Below, piece after piece: positions 16,043 to 23,716 of a DNA stretch of 64,000 nucleotides. The notes below the pieces were generated by a model. It searched no databases. It was not told the origin of the DNA and was given only the letters and a program-made list of their open reading frames with translations. Source of the DNA: DATNIB01 sp035604685 (GTDB taxonomy: Bacteria > Actinomycetota > Acidimicrobiia > Acidimicrobiales > RAAP-2); the NCBI GenBank assembly GCA_035604685.1, contig DATNIB010000014.1:8245-72244 (forward strand), written 5' to 3'. The first letter of the stretch is position 1, and each line of letters begins with the position of its first letter. Position numbers and translations under genes: made by a program.

Positions 16043-16246
16043 CTACTGGTGATTGGCGAACTTCATCGGCCAGGGCCAGTCACCGCTCTGGCGAATCTCG
16101 GTGATCGCCGCACCGATGTTCGGGAGCTGCACCTTGGAGGCGGCCAAGATGCGCTCTTCGAAGTCGACGAGGAACTGCTGCTCGGAGAGCTGTCTGTCAC
16201 ACGCCCGCTTGGCCAGCTCAAGGATGTATCCGGCAAGTGGCGTCAT
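16043..16246 (-). CDS. Small hypothetical protein, 67 aa
   Basis: A short, amphipathic, mostly helical protein (LAGYILELAKRACDRQL, FLVDFEERILAASK) with a Trp/Pro-rich tail. Its ATG overlaps the stop of the next upstream gene (ATGA), which argues that both are real and translated together. No family is recognised. Its size and helices are compatible with a protein-binding partner of the zinc-ribbon protein encoded upstream. Confidence 0.55.
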   Translation of the reverse strand: MTPLAGYILELAKRACDRQLSEQQFLVDFEERILAASKVQLPNIGAAITEIRQSGDWPWPMKFANHQ

Positions 16247-16512
16247 CGGTCGGCCCCCATCACCATCGACCGGGTCATGACCGGAGCCTGTTCAAACGCG
16301 TCCCGGTAGGCGATCAGACACGGATTGCACCACCACCGCTCGCCGACGACCAGCGCCGGGGCGTCGACGGAGCTCGCGCAATCGGCGCAGGTACTCGCGC
16401 GCGAGGTCGCGTGGGCCGGGATCGGTTCTGCGGTTTCGGGGCTCACCGGACGGGCCCACGCCCTGAGCGCTTGCTTCGACGTCACGGTTCCTGGCACCGC
16501 GGCCCCTTCCAA
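16243..16512 (-). CDS. Small zinc-ribbon-like protein, 89 aa
   Basis: The C-terminal half has CADCASSVDAPALVVGE followed by RWWCNPCL, i.e. two CxxC pairs about 20 residues apart, a treble-clef or ribbon zinc site. The end contains a helix (AYRDAFEQAPVMTR). The N-terminal 25 residues look less conserved and the true start may be a GTG further in. The gene is coupled by ATGA overlap to the 67-aa gene. Function unknown. Confidence 0.55.
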   Translation of the reverse strand: MEGAAVPGTVTSKQALRAWARPVSPETAEPIPAHATSRASTCADCASSVDAPALVVGERWWCNPCLIAYRDAFEQAPVMTRSMVMGADR

Positions 16513-16626
16513 CTCTGCTCGCCGTCAGAGCGACGCGTTAACAGAGCTCAGCTCGGGCCACCAAGGTCCAGAGTGACAAATTCCAAGAAGGACTGTACAT
16601 GACGCCCCTTGGCCGGAGGCGTATTC

Positions 16627-16911
16627 ATGGCCACTGGTGGTCGGCTGGGTCCCGTGCGGCTCGCAGTTCCGATCGCACTCCCGGCGCTGGCCGCGCCGGT
16701 CGCCGCCTACCTGGCCGCCCTGGTCAAGGGGACCCAGGGCCATGTCTTCGGCGGACCGCTGGCAGTTCGGCTGACCGGGGGAGGCCGGGCAAGCGGCCCG
16801 AGCCGACCCGGGCGGCCCCGCCCGGGCGCGCGCCGCCGAGGGCCTCACGGTTCTGGCGTCGATGCCGCACCTGTGCGCCGTTTCAGTGGCCCAAACCCGG
16901 GTACCCAGTAG
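16627..16911 (+). CDS. Possible small membrane protein, 94 aa (uncertain)
   Basis: The ATG at 16627 has GGAGG seven bases upstream. The first half contains a hydrophobic stretch (LAVPIALPALAAPVAAYLAALV) that could span the membrane; the second half is Arg/Gly/Pro-rich low complexity, typical of non-coding frames in GC-rich DNA. No similarity is recognised. The gap from 16513 to 17008 otherwise holds nothing I can identify. Confidence 0.3.
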   Translation: MATGGRLGPVRLAVPIALPALAAPVAAYLAALVKGTQGHVFGGPLAVRLTGGGRASGPSRPGRPRPGARRRGPHGSGVDAAPVRRFSGPNPGTQ

Positions 16912-17008
16912 GGTGTCGAAGCACGAGAGCACCGCTGTGAGTGGCCGGCATCCGCCGACCCGGGCGGTCCGGTCCGGACCCTGGTAGTTCGCCGCTCGAA
17001 CGGGAACC

Positions 17009-17755
17009 ATGTCAGGGGGGCCGGCGGTGGCTGAAGGGGAACGGCGGTTGCGGATCCTCGGCCGCTTCGTCGGCGACGGCACCGTCGATCTTGGGACCAA
17101 GCGGCTGTGCCAGCTGTGTGCCGACGTCACGGACCTGAGCGGCGCCGGGATCATGCTGATGTCGGGCGACCTGCCCCGGGGCTCGCTGTGCACCACCAAT
17201 GCGGTGAGCGCCATCATCGAACAGCTGCAGTATGACCTCGGCGAGGGCCCCTGCGTGGACGCGTTCCGGCAGGACCGGCCGGTCTTGGAGCCGAACCTGG
17301 CCCATCCCCGCACACCCCGCTGGCTGGCCTTCGCGCCGCCGGCGGTCGAGGCCGGGGTCCAGGCCGTGTTCGGCTTCCCGCTCCAGATCGGCGCGGTCCG
17401 CCTGGGGGCGCTCAACCTCTATCGCGACCAGCCGGGGCGGCTCTCCGACGAGCAGCACGCGGACTCCCTGGTACTGGCCAACATCGCCGCCAACACCATC
17501 CTGATGCTCCAGGCGGACGCCCCGCCGGGCATGCTCGCAGCCGAGCTCGAGGCCGGCGCCGACTTCCAGTACGTGGTGCACCAGGCCTCCGGCATGGTCG
17601 CGGCCCAGCTCGGCGTGAGCGTTGCCCACGCCATCGTCCGGCTCCGGGCCTACGCCTTCGCCAACAACCGCTTCGTGGCCGAGGTGGCCGAAGACGTGGT
17701 GGCGCGGATGCTCCGATTCGATGCCGACGACAGCGCGCAGGACGCCGCCAGCTAA
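17009..17755 (+). CDS. GAF-ANTAR domain RNA-binding antiterminator
   Basis: 248 aa. Residues about 25-165 form a GAF domain with DLSGAGIMLMSGD, LGEGPCVDAFRQDRPVLEP and FGFPLQIGAVRLGALNLY. Residues about 185-240 are an ANTAR helical bundle (QASGMVAAQLGVSVAHAIVRLRAYAFANNR with its conserved Ala/aromatic positions). ANTAR proteins bind paired hairpins in nascent RNA and prevent termination; the GAF domain would sense a small ligand or redox state. A GTG at 17027 with AGGGGGG six bases upstream is an alternative start. It is followed by a second, related gene. Confidence 0.88.
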   Translation: MSGGPAVAEGERRLRILGRFVGDGTVDLGTKRLCQLCADVTDLSGAGIMLMSGDLPRGSLCTTNAVSAIIEQLQYDLGEGPCVDAFRQDRPVLEPNLAHPRTPRWLAFAPPAVEAGVQAVFGFPLQIGAVRLGALNLYRDQPGRLSDEQHADSLVLANIAANTILMLQADAPPGMLAAELEAGADFQYVVHQASGMVAAQLGVSVAHAIVRLRAYAFANNRFVAEVAEDVVARMLRFDADDSAQDAAS

Positions 17756-17804
17756 AGTCGGATTTGCGCCTAAGACCCGCCGCCATTCCCGTTCGAGAAG
17801 GCGG

Positions 17805-17810
17805 TATAGT
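17805..17810 (+). promoter_or_regulatory. Candidate -10 element (GGTATAGT)
   Basis: TATAGT, within GCGGTATAGTC, lies 33 bp before the second GAF-ANTAR gene in the 83-bp gap between the two. A very similar string (CGGTATGATC) precedes the sensor gene at 21873. No convincing -35 is seen. Confidence 0.3.
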
Positions 17811-17837
17811 CGGGCACCCGGTGATTGGGGGTAGGCA

Positions 17838-18608
17838 ATGACCGGTACCGATTTGAGCGGAAAGCCCACCGCCAGAGAATCCATGCTGGCGAAGACCTTC
17901 GTGCAGTTGGCCGACTCGCTGGTCGAGAATTTCGACGTCGTCGAGTTGCTGACGTTGCTGGCGGACCGATGCGTCGAAGTGCTCCACGTCGGCGCAGCCG
18001 GGCTCATGCTGGTCGCGCCCGATGGCGACCTGCGGGTGATCGCGTCGTCCAGCGAGGCGATGCGGATCCTGGAGCTCTTCGAGCTGCAGGCCCGGGAGGG
18101 CCCCTGCGTCGATTGCTTCCGCTCGGGACTGCCTGTCGCCAATCCGGACCTGTCCGTCAACAGCGGTCGCTGGCCGCTGTTCACGGCCGAAGCACTCGCC
18201 GCGGGGTTCCACTCCGCCCATGCCCTGCCACTGCGGTTGCACGGCAAGGGGATGGGCGCCCTCAACCTGTTCTATTGGTCCAAGGGCGACATGCCCCAAC
18301 CCGACCTCGACGCAGCCCAAGCGCTCGCCGATGTCGCGGCGATCGCCATCTTCCAGCACAGCACCACCGTCGAGGCTCAAGTGCTCAACGAACGGCTACA
18401 CCACGCGCTCAATAGCCGCGTCCTCATAGAGCAGGCGAAGGGGATGGTCGCCGAGAGAAACGGCCTCGGAATCGAAGAAGCCTTCTCGGTCTTACGCAGC
18501 TACGCGCGCAACCACAATCTGCGTTTGGTTGAGGTTGCCGACAGCGTTATAAGCGGCGCCATACCCTCGTCCATTTTGCGTCCTCCGGACCGACCCAATC
18601 CGTCCTGA
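17838..18608 (+). CDS. GAF-ANTAR domain RNA-binding antiterminator (second copy)
   Basis: 256 aa. An N-terminal helix (FVQLADSLVENFDVVELLTLLADRCVEVL) leads to a GAF domain with GAAGLMLVAPDGDLRVIAS, AREGPCVDCFRSGLPVANPDL and GMGALNLFY. A longer linker helix is followed by ANTAR (LIEQAKGMVAERNGLGIEEAFSVL and SYARNHNLRLVEVADSVI). It shares the EGPCVD-FR GAF motif with the gene upstream but has different N- and C-terminal parts, so it is a diverged paralogue and not a recent copy. Its own promoter seems to lie in the 83-bp gap. Confidence 0.92.
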   Translation: MTGTDLSGKPTARESMLAKTFVQLADSLVENFDVVELLTLLADRCVEVLHVGAAGLMLVAPDGDLRVIASSSEAMRILELFELQAREGPCVDCFRSGLPVANPDLSVNSGRWPLFTAEALAAGFHSAHALPLRLHGKGMGALNLFYWSKGDMPQPDLDAAQALADVAAIAIFQHSTTVEAQVLNERLHHALNSRVLIEQAKGMVAERNGLGIEEAFSVLRSYARNHNLRLVEVADSVISGAIPSSILRPPDRPNPS

Positions 18609-18650
18609 AGACGGACGCGACTCTGAGCGGGGTCGGCCGGTTCGATCGCG

Positions 18651-19214
18651 CTAGCTCGAGCGGGACCCGACCGCGTGATCGATGACCCGCACCACACGGT
18701 CCGTGCAGGCGTCGAGCGGGTCCGCGGTGTCGACGTAGAGGTCGGCCCCCGTGGGGCGCTCCCACGCCTCGAGAAACCGAACGACGTCGCGCCACTCGAG
18801 CTCATACCATCCCGGAATGTCGCGGGAACGGTCCTCGATACGCTGCCGGTGTTGCGTCCGGTCCCCACACGATGTCACGAGCACGAGACTGCGGGCCGCC
18901 ACAGCCGTAGCGACCGATCGGGTCTGGTCGACCTCGCCCTGGCGCGCGGTGCCGTCGAGCACGACCCCTCGGCCCTGACGAAGCTGCAGGGTCGCCAGGT
19001 TCCACAGGATCCCCCAGCCGACACGGCGATGCTCGGCCCGGTCGAGCTGTTCGATGGCCCTTTGGACCGAAGCGACCGGCCGCAGCGCAGCCATGGCCCA
19101 GTCCCAGGAGAGCACGGCTGCCTGCAGGCGCGCGGCGGCGGCCTCGGCCAGCGTCGACTTGCCCGTTCCCGGCGGCCCGGTTACCAGTACGAGTGTCGGG
19201 GTGTTCCCCACCAC
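18651..19214 (-). CDS. P-loop AAA/kinase-like ATPase
   Basis: 187 aa. Walker A is VTGPPGTGKSTLAEAAAARL. A Walker B-like strand (GRGVVLDGTA) and a lid-like HRQRIEDRSRD with Arg residues follow, as in gluconate kinase/zeta-toxin type small kinases of the AAA_33 class. It should phosphorylate a small molecule; substrate unknown. The GTG at 19214 lies within a short sequence that recurs near 43.65 kb. Convergent with the GAF-ANTAR pair and divergent from the CsaA-like gene. Confidence 0.8.
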   Translation of the reverse strand: MVGNTPTLVLVTGPPGTGKSTLAEAAAARLQAAVLSWDWAMAALRPVASVQRAIEQLDRAEHRRVGWGILWNLATLQLRQGRGVVLDGTARQGEVDQTRSVATAVAARSLVLVTSCGDRTQHRQRIEDRSRDIPGWYELEWRDVVRFLEAWERPTGADLYVDTADPLDACTDRVVRVIDHAVGSRSS

Positions 19215-19224
19215 CCCATCTTGG
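19203..19224. repeat. Dispersed short repeat, copy 1 (second copy 43653-43674)
   Basis: The 22-mers at 19203-19224 and 43653-43674 agree at 20 of 22 positions (core CCCCACCACCCCA followed by CTTGG). Copy 1 lies at the start of the P-loop kinase gene, copy 2 in the gap before the class C serine hydrolase. A shortened version is at 19281-19299. Meaning unknown. Confidence 0.5.
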
Positions 19225-19318
19225 CGTCAACACGCGGTGCCACCCCCATCACGACCGAATGTGCGGACACCGAGGTCCCGGTGCCCCACCCCCAGCTGGA
19301 CCGGATGAAAGAAGGCCG

Positions 19319-19690
19319 ATGCCCCTCCCAGAGCGACCCGTCAAGCCACAGATCACCGCCGGCAAGTTCGACAACGTCGATCTGCGGGTGGCCCGGGTCA
19401 CCGCCGCGCCCTTGGCGGAGGGAACCCGGTTCCCGTGCCGGGTGCTCTCGCTCGATCTCGGTCCGGCCGGTCAGCGGACCAGCGTCGGGCAGTACGCACT
19501 GGTGGCGGAGGCCGACCTGGTCGGGACGATGGTCGTGGCGTGCGTGAACCTGGGCGCGCGCGACATGGGCCCACACCGATCCGAGGCCCTCGTGCTCGGT
19601 ACCCGGCACCGAGACAGCCCCGACGATCAGGCGCAGGCCGTCCCGCTCTCGGCCGATCCGGCGGCCCTCCCCGGAACGCCCGTCTTCTGA
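19319..19690 (+). CDS. tRNA-binding (EMAP/CsaA-like) domain protein
   Basis: 123 aa from the ATG at 19319. The tRNA_bind OB fold is recognisable: FDNVDLRVARVTAAPL, LSLDLGPAGQRTSVGQY, MVVACVNLGARDMGPHRSEALVLG. CsaA-type proteins are dimeric export-related chaperones; the same fold also binds tRNA in EMAPII and MetRS. The longer frame upstream adds low-complexity sequence and runs through the neighbouring gene start, so it was not used. Confidence 0.85.
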   Translation: MPLPERPVKPQITAGKFDNVDLRVARVTAAPLAEGTRFPCRVLSLDLGPAGQRTSVGQYALVAEADLVGTMVVACVNLGARDMGPHRSEALVLGTRHRDSPDDQAQAVPLSADPAALPGTPVF

Positions 19691-19757
19691 TCCACGGCGC
19701 GGCGGTGGTCCGGGCGGCGGTTTGACGGCGAGGGGTGCCGAGACCAGCGTGGCGCGC

Positions 19758-20300
19758 ATGACGCAGGGCGAGAGCACAGGCGGAGCGTCGGCACCAGAGG
19801 CGCCGCCGGCGCTCTCGGTTCCCCGACCGCCCGAGTCGGTCCCGGCCGACGAGATGGCGATGGCCCGCGGGTGGCTCGTGCACCTGCGCGAGAGCGCGAT
19901 CTACAAGTTGGAGGGCCTCGACCTCGAACAGCTGCGCTGGCGGCCGACCCCGAGCGCCAACTCGCTCGGGACGATCGTGCTGCATCTGGGCTACGCCGAA
20001 CGCCTCTGGCTCCGCGTGATCTTCGCCGGCGAGGCGATGGACCTGGCGTGGCGGCGCCGGATGTTCGAGAACCCGCCGGAACGCTGGGGGGTGGCCGAGG
20101 TCGTCGCCTTCTACCGGGCCGAGGCGGCGGCGGCCGACCTGGTGCTCGCCGGGGCGGCCTCGTTCGACGAGCCGTCGCGCGCAGCGGCTCGCCCGACCAC
20201 GCTGCGCTGGGTGATGTCGCACCTGCTCGAAGAGACCGCCCGCCACGTGGGCCACATGGACATCACGCGCGAGCTGCTCGACGGTCGAACCGGGCGCTGA
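19758..20300 (+). CDS. DinB superfamily protein (DUF664 type)
   Basis: 180 aa. The four-helix bundle carries the metal-site histidines in VLHLGYAERLWLR and HLLEETARHVGHMDI. The QLRWRPTPSANSLG stretch is typical of the DUF664 branch. Related actinobacterial proteins include mycothiol-dependent enzymes, but the thiol cofactor for this one is not shown. The ATG at 19758 was preferred to an upstream GTG because the extra residues are low complexity. It ends 18 bp before the convergent protease gene. Confidence 0.85.
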   Translation: MTQGESTGGASAPEAPPALSVPRPPESVPADEMAMARGWLVHLRESAIYKLEGLDLEQLRWRPTPSANSLGTIVLHLGYAERLWLRVIFAGEAMDLAWRRRMFENPPERWGVAEVVAFYRAEAAAADLVLAGAASFDEPSRAAARPTTLRWVMSHLLEETARHVGHMDITRELLDGRTGR

Positions 20301-20318
20301 GGGGTCGAAGGGTCGCCC

Positions 20319-21620
20319 CTACGGCGCCGGGCTGGACTCGGAGAACTGGTCGGCCAGGATCGACTCCCCCCGGAAGATGGGCGACTGGCGGACCCGACGC
20401 TCGATCGAGTGCGCCGTCAGGGTGTAGCCGAGGAACAGGAAGAGCGAGAGCGCCTGGATGCCCACCCAGGGCCACAGCGTGTTGGTGTGCGACAGGATCC
20501 AGTCGTTGAGGGCGTGCAAGAGCGCGACCATCGAGATGCCGGCCACGATCAGTTGGATCCGCCGGCGGGCGTAGTTGATGCCGATGCCGATGAAGAAGGC
20601 GGAGATCCCGGCCCAGATCGCGTGCTGGAACCCGTCGACGAATACGCGCTCGGCGAAGGAGAGGATGCCGACGATCACCTGGCCGGGATTGTGGTTGATC
20701 CCGAGCACCGACTCCGCGGTGTACTGGGAGGCTTCCCGCACGCCGAAGGTGAGGCCCGCCACCGTCCCGAGGAACATCCACATCCGCACGTCCCATCGGG
20801 CGTTGCGGAACTTCCGCAGGACCAGCGCGATCAAAAGGATCGGGACGGCCTTGGTGAACTCCTCGTTGAAGCCGACGCCCAGCGCGTCGAGGAACCGGCT
20901 CGGATTGAGATGTCCGTTGAGATTGATCGTGACCACCTGCATCCAGGCGAGCACGCCGCCGATGACCACGAGGGCCGCCAAGAGTTCCCGCCGGCCGAGG
21001 CGGCCCGGGCGGATGAGCAGGTAGAAGGCGATCGCCCACAGCGGGGCCACGTAGAGGCTGTAGGCCCAGCCGGGCGTGGCCGGGTTGAGGGTGTTGGAGT
21101 AGAGCTGCAGGAAGACGAGCGGCAAGAGCGCGTAGGGGATCACGAGGATCCGCCAGCCGGTCCGCCACCCGCGGTTGGTCAGCCAGCTCTTGATGGGCAC
21201 CAGGATGTGGAGCGCGGACAGCAGCTCCTGGGTGCTGCCCGGTGGTTGGCCGGGCGGGCCGCCGTCCACGACGGCCGGGGTCGCCACGGCGGGCATCGCC
21301 GCCTCGGGCTGGGGCCCTGGGCCCGGCGCGGCCACCCCCGGTGCGACGTGGACGAGCGGCCCATCTGGCGACGCCAGGTGGAAATCCATCGGCCGGGTCA
21401 CGCGCCGCTGACCGACGTCCTGGCCCTCCCAGAAGGTCCTGCCCCGACCGACATCGGAGAGCAGCCAGCCACCCGCGTCATAGGTGAGCTGTGCGTGCTC
21501 GCGCGAGACCGTCGGGTCGTCCACGACGACCGAACTCTCCGAGGACCGCCCGATGGTGACCGTGGTGCCGGGCGCGAACAGGTAGGTCCGCCCGTCGTAG
21601 ACGACCCGAATGTCGCTCAT
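20319..21620 (-). CDS. FHA domain fused to PrsW-family intramembrane metalloprotease
   Basis: 433 aa. Residues 1-80 form an FHA domain with VTIGRSSESSVVVDDP and SREHAQLTY (G24-R25-S26 and S39-R40-E41-H42 are the phosphothreonine-binding signatures). A Pro/Gly-rich linker (95-130) follows. Residues 150-420 hold about eight membrane segments and the PrsW motifs: E253-E254-x2-K257 in NEEFTK, F292-G293-x2-E296, H333 in QHAIWAG, and H369-x2-N372-D373 in LHALND. PrsW proteases cleave within membranes, for example anti-sigma factors. A soluble FHA head suggests recruitment to phosphorylated partners, and a kinase, phosphatase and sensor are encoded divergently. The link is inferred. Confidence 0.9.
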   Translation of the reverse strand: MSDIRVVYDGRTYLFAPGTTVTIGRSSESSVVVDDPTVSREHAQLTYDAGGWLLSDVGRGRTFWEGQDVGQRRVTRPMDFHLASPDGPLVHVAPGVAAPGPGPQPEAAMPAVATPAVVDGGPPGQPPGSTQELLSALHILVPIKSWLTNRGWRTGWRILVIPYALLPLVFLQLYSNTLNPATPGWAYSLYVAPLWAIAFYLLIRPGRLGRRELLAALVVIGGVLAWMQVVTINLNGHLNPSRFLDALGVGFNEEFTKAVPILLIALVLRKFRNARWDVRMWMFLGTVAGLTFGVREASQYTAESVLGINHNPGQVIVGILSFAERVFVDGFQHAIWAGISAFFIGIGINYARRRIQLIVAGISMVALLHALNDWILSHTNTLWPWVGIQALSLFLFLGYTLTAHSIERRVRQSPIFRGESILADQFSESSPAP

Positions 21621-21802
21621 CTGCCGCCCCCGGCTCGCCTCGGACCCGCCGGTCCGATCCTTGGCCGGCCGAATCCTGACACCTGGCCTCGCGCGGCGCC
21701 ACCGTCGGAGTGCCCGGCCGAGCGCGTGTGGGAACGGGCGGTGACGCCGTCAGAAATGATCCGTCCACCCGCGCCGGGCGGGGAAGGACGGGTGGTCGGC
21801 GG

Positions 21803-21808
21803 TATGAT
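21803..21808 (+). promoter_or_regulatory. Candidate -10 element (CGGTATGAT) before sensor-VWA-PP2C-kinase operon
   Basis: TATGAT within CGGTATGATC lies 64 bp before the sensor gene in the 252-bp gap shared with the divergent FHA-PrsW gene. The rest of that gap shows no clear repeat. The string resembles the one preceding the second GAF-ANTAR gene. Confidence 0.3.
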
Positions 21809-21872
21809 CCCGCTCCGATCCGCTCCGGATCCGCGGGGGCGCGCGGCGACGCCGAGCGTTCGAAGGAGGACC

Positions 21873-22976
21873 GTGCCCGATCCAGTGTGGGACCCTTCGG
21901 GGAAGGCGCGCGACGCCCTCCACTCGATCGTCTCGGACTTTGGGATGCGTGCCCTGTCCAGCCCGTCGATCCTGGACAACGTGCTCCACGACCTGCTGCC
22001 GGACTCGCCCAAACAGATCAGCCTCATCGTCGCCGCCGGAGGGTCGACGGTGGCGTCCGCGCTGCAGGAGCACGTCACGCAGGGGATGGACGCCGACTCG
22101 GCGGTCCGCCTGGCGGCGTCGCAGCTGGCCGAGCAGACGCCCTACGACGCGGCCGGGTGCCGCTGGGTGACCGGCGAGTTCGCCCGGGCGCTCGGCTACC
22201 CGGTGTCCGACGAGGCCGCCTCGGCCGGGCCGATCGCTCCGTCGGGAGCCCCCACCGTGGCGCCGCCCGCTCGACCGTTGACGCCGGTGATGCCGGAGCC
22301 CGAAACGGTGCCGCCGCGACCCGACCAGGCCGAGACCGTGTTGCCGCCCGTGGCGCCGGTGGGCGCCGGGGGTGGCAGCGCCCCGCGGCGTAGCCGGACG
22401 GTCCCGGCCCTGATCGCCGCCGCGATCGTGGTGTTGGGGGGCCTGACGCTCGGCGCGGCATTGGGTCACATCGGGCCCTTCCAAAAGTCGGGCTCCACCA
22501 CCGCCTCCTTGCGCCGGCTCCTGCCGAACGACGCACGCGGCTGCACGACCAAGGTCAGCACCATCAAGACGCTCCAGGGGCTCTCCTCGGTGCTGGGCTG
22601 CAACGAGTCGACCATCAACGGCGTGGTGTTCGCCTACCAGTTCGACAGCAGCGTCGATTACCAGGCCAGCCTGACTGCGTTCAACAAGGGGGAGTCCTTC
22701 GACCCGTCCACCGCGGCAGCCACCTGTCCACCCAAGCAGGCTGGGGGCGACGGCGTCACCAGTTGGCACAGCAAGCTCTATCCGTCCCTGCCGGGCCAAC
22801 GACTCGAGTGCTTCAGCGTGTCCCAGAACGGGAGTGCCAACAGCCCGCAGCAGCCGACCTACATCTGGACGGCCCCATCGGAGAACGCCATCTTCCAAGC
22901 GGTCGGTGGCACCGACACCTCGATGAGCACGCTCGACACGTGGTGGACGAACCACGCCGGACCGTTCAACAAGTGA
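21873..22976 (+). CDS. Membrane sensor-like protein: helical effector-type domain, TM, four-Cys outer domain
   Basis: 367 aa from a GTG with an excellent AAGGAGG. Residues 10-110 have the pattern of an uncharacterised helical domain common in bacterial kinase/chaperone-type signalling proteins (LHDLLPDSPKQISLIVAAG, then RLAASQLAEQT and a final WVTGEFARALGYP). A Pro-rich linker (115-170) and one membrane helix (177-198) follow. Residues 210-367 form an outer domain with Cys at 224, 243, 285 and 313 and a TSWHSKLYPSLPGQRLECF region; this resembles the sensor domain usually fused to actinobacterial Ser/Thr kinases. It heads the operon with VWA, PP2C and kinase genes and probably senses an outside signal for them. 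Confidence 0.75.
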   Translation: MPDPVWDPSGKARDALHSIVSDFGMRALSSPSILDNVLHDLLPDSPKQISLIVAAGGSTVASALQEHVTQGMDADSAVRLAASQLAEQTPYDAAGCRWVTGEFARALGYPVSDEAASAGPIAPSGAPTVAPPARPLTPVMPEPETVPPRPDQAETVLPPVAPVGAGGGSAPRRSRTVPALIAAAIVVLGGLTLGAALGHIGPFQKSGSTTASLRRLLPNDARGCTTKVSTIKTLQGLSSVLGCNESTINGVVFAYQFDSSVDYQASLTAFNKGESFDPSTAAATCPPKQAGGDGVTSWHSKLYPSLPGQRLECFSVSQNGSANSPQQPTYIWTAPSENAIFQAVGGTDTSMSTLDTWWTNHAGPFNK

Positions 22977-23019
22977 TCCGGCGCCGGTGACCGCCGAGGG
23001 CACACAGGGAGCCCCGCAC

Positions 23020-23712
23020 ATGCCCGGCGGCGGTGTGGCCCGCCGGCCGCTGCACTTCATCATCATGGCCGACTGCTCGGGATCCATGACCGGCGAGCGC
23101 ATGCAGGCGCTCAACTACGCCATCGCCGACATGCTCCCGCAGTTGGCCGAGTGGGAGCGCGACCAGCTGGTCGCACAGGTGCTGGTCCGCGTGCTGTCCT
23201 TCGCGACGACGCCCACGTGGCACGTGCGTGAGCCGGTGCCGGTGGGGGAGCTCCGCTGGAAGCCGCTCCAGGCGGTCGAGGGTGGCTACACGAACATGGG
23301 GCCCGCCTTGCGGGAGGTGGCGGCCGCCATCGGCCCCGCCAAGCTAGAGAACCGGGCCCTCCGACCCGCCATCCTGCTCGTCACCGACGGCCGACCGACC
23401 GACCTCGGGAACGAGTTGGCGGCGGGCCTCGGCGCCCTCACCTCCTTCCCGGCCGGCCGCGCGTCATTGCGCCTCGCCATCGCGATCGGCCACGACGCCA
23501 AGTCCGAGTTCCTCGACCAGTTCATCGGCGACCCCTCCGTCCCGGTCATCGTCGCCGGAAACACCGAGGAGATCGCCGAGCGGCTGGTCGCGGCGTCGAT
23601 CGCCGTCTCCCGGCTCTCCGAGGGGGGCGCCGACCACGGCGCACTGGTGAACCAGCTGCTCGGGACCGGTTCGGTCGGACCGAAGGAGTCCGAAGACCAC
23701 ACCATCGTCTGA
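23020..23712 (+). CDS. VWA domain protein, TerY-like
   Basis: 230 aa from the ATG at 23020, which has AGGGAG eight bases upstream; a GTG at 22987 in the same frame lacks a site. The MIDAS is intact: D18-C-S20-G-S22 (MADCSGSMTG), Thr in GGYTNMGPAL and Asp in LLVTDGRPTD. The opening RRPLHFIIMADCSGSM and the NYAIADMLPQL helix match TerY-type VWA proteins of the tellurite-resistance/phosphorylation triad. Such proteins are cytoplasmic scaffolds that bind partners through a metal ion. A PP2C and a kinase follow directly, as in TerY-P loci. Confidence 0.88.
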   Translation: MPGGGVARRPLHFIIMADCSGSMTGERMQALNYAIADMLPQLAEWERDQLVAQVLVRVLSFATTPTWHVREPVPVGELRWKPLQAVEGGYTNMGPALREVAAAIGPAKLENRALRPAILLVTDGRPTDLGNELAAGLGALTSFPAGRASLRLAIAIGHDAKSEFLDQFIGDPSVPVIVAGNTEEIAERLVAASIAVSRLSEGGADHGALVNQLLGTGSVGPKESEDHTIV

Positions 23713-23716
23713 CGAG

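Noticed and set aside
20409..22976. 855-aa plus-strand open frame
   Set aside because: Its first 480 residues are a shadow of the minus-strand FHA-PrsW gene; only the part from 21873 with a strong ribosome binding site is real.
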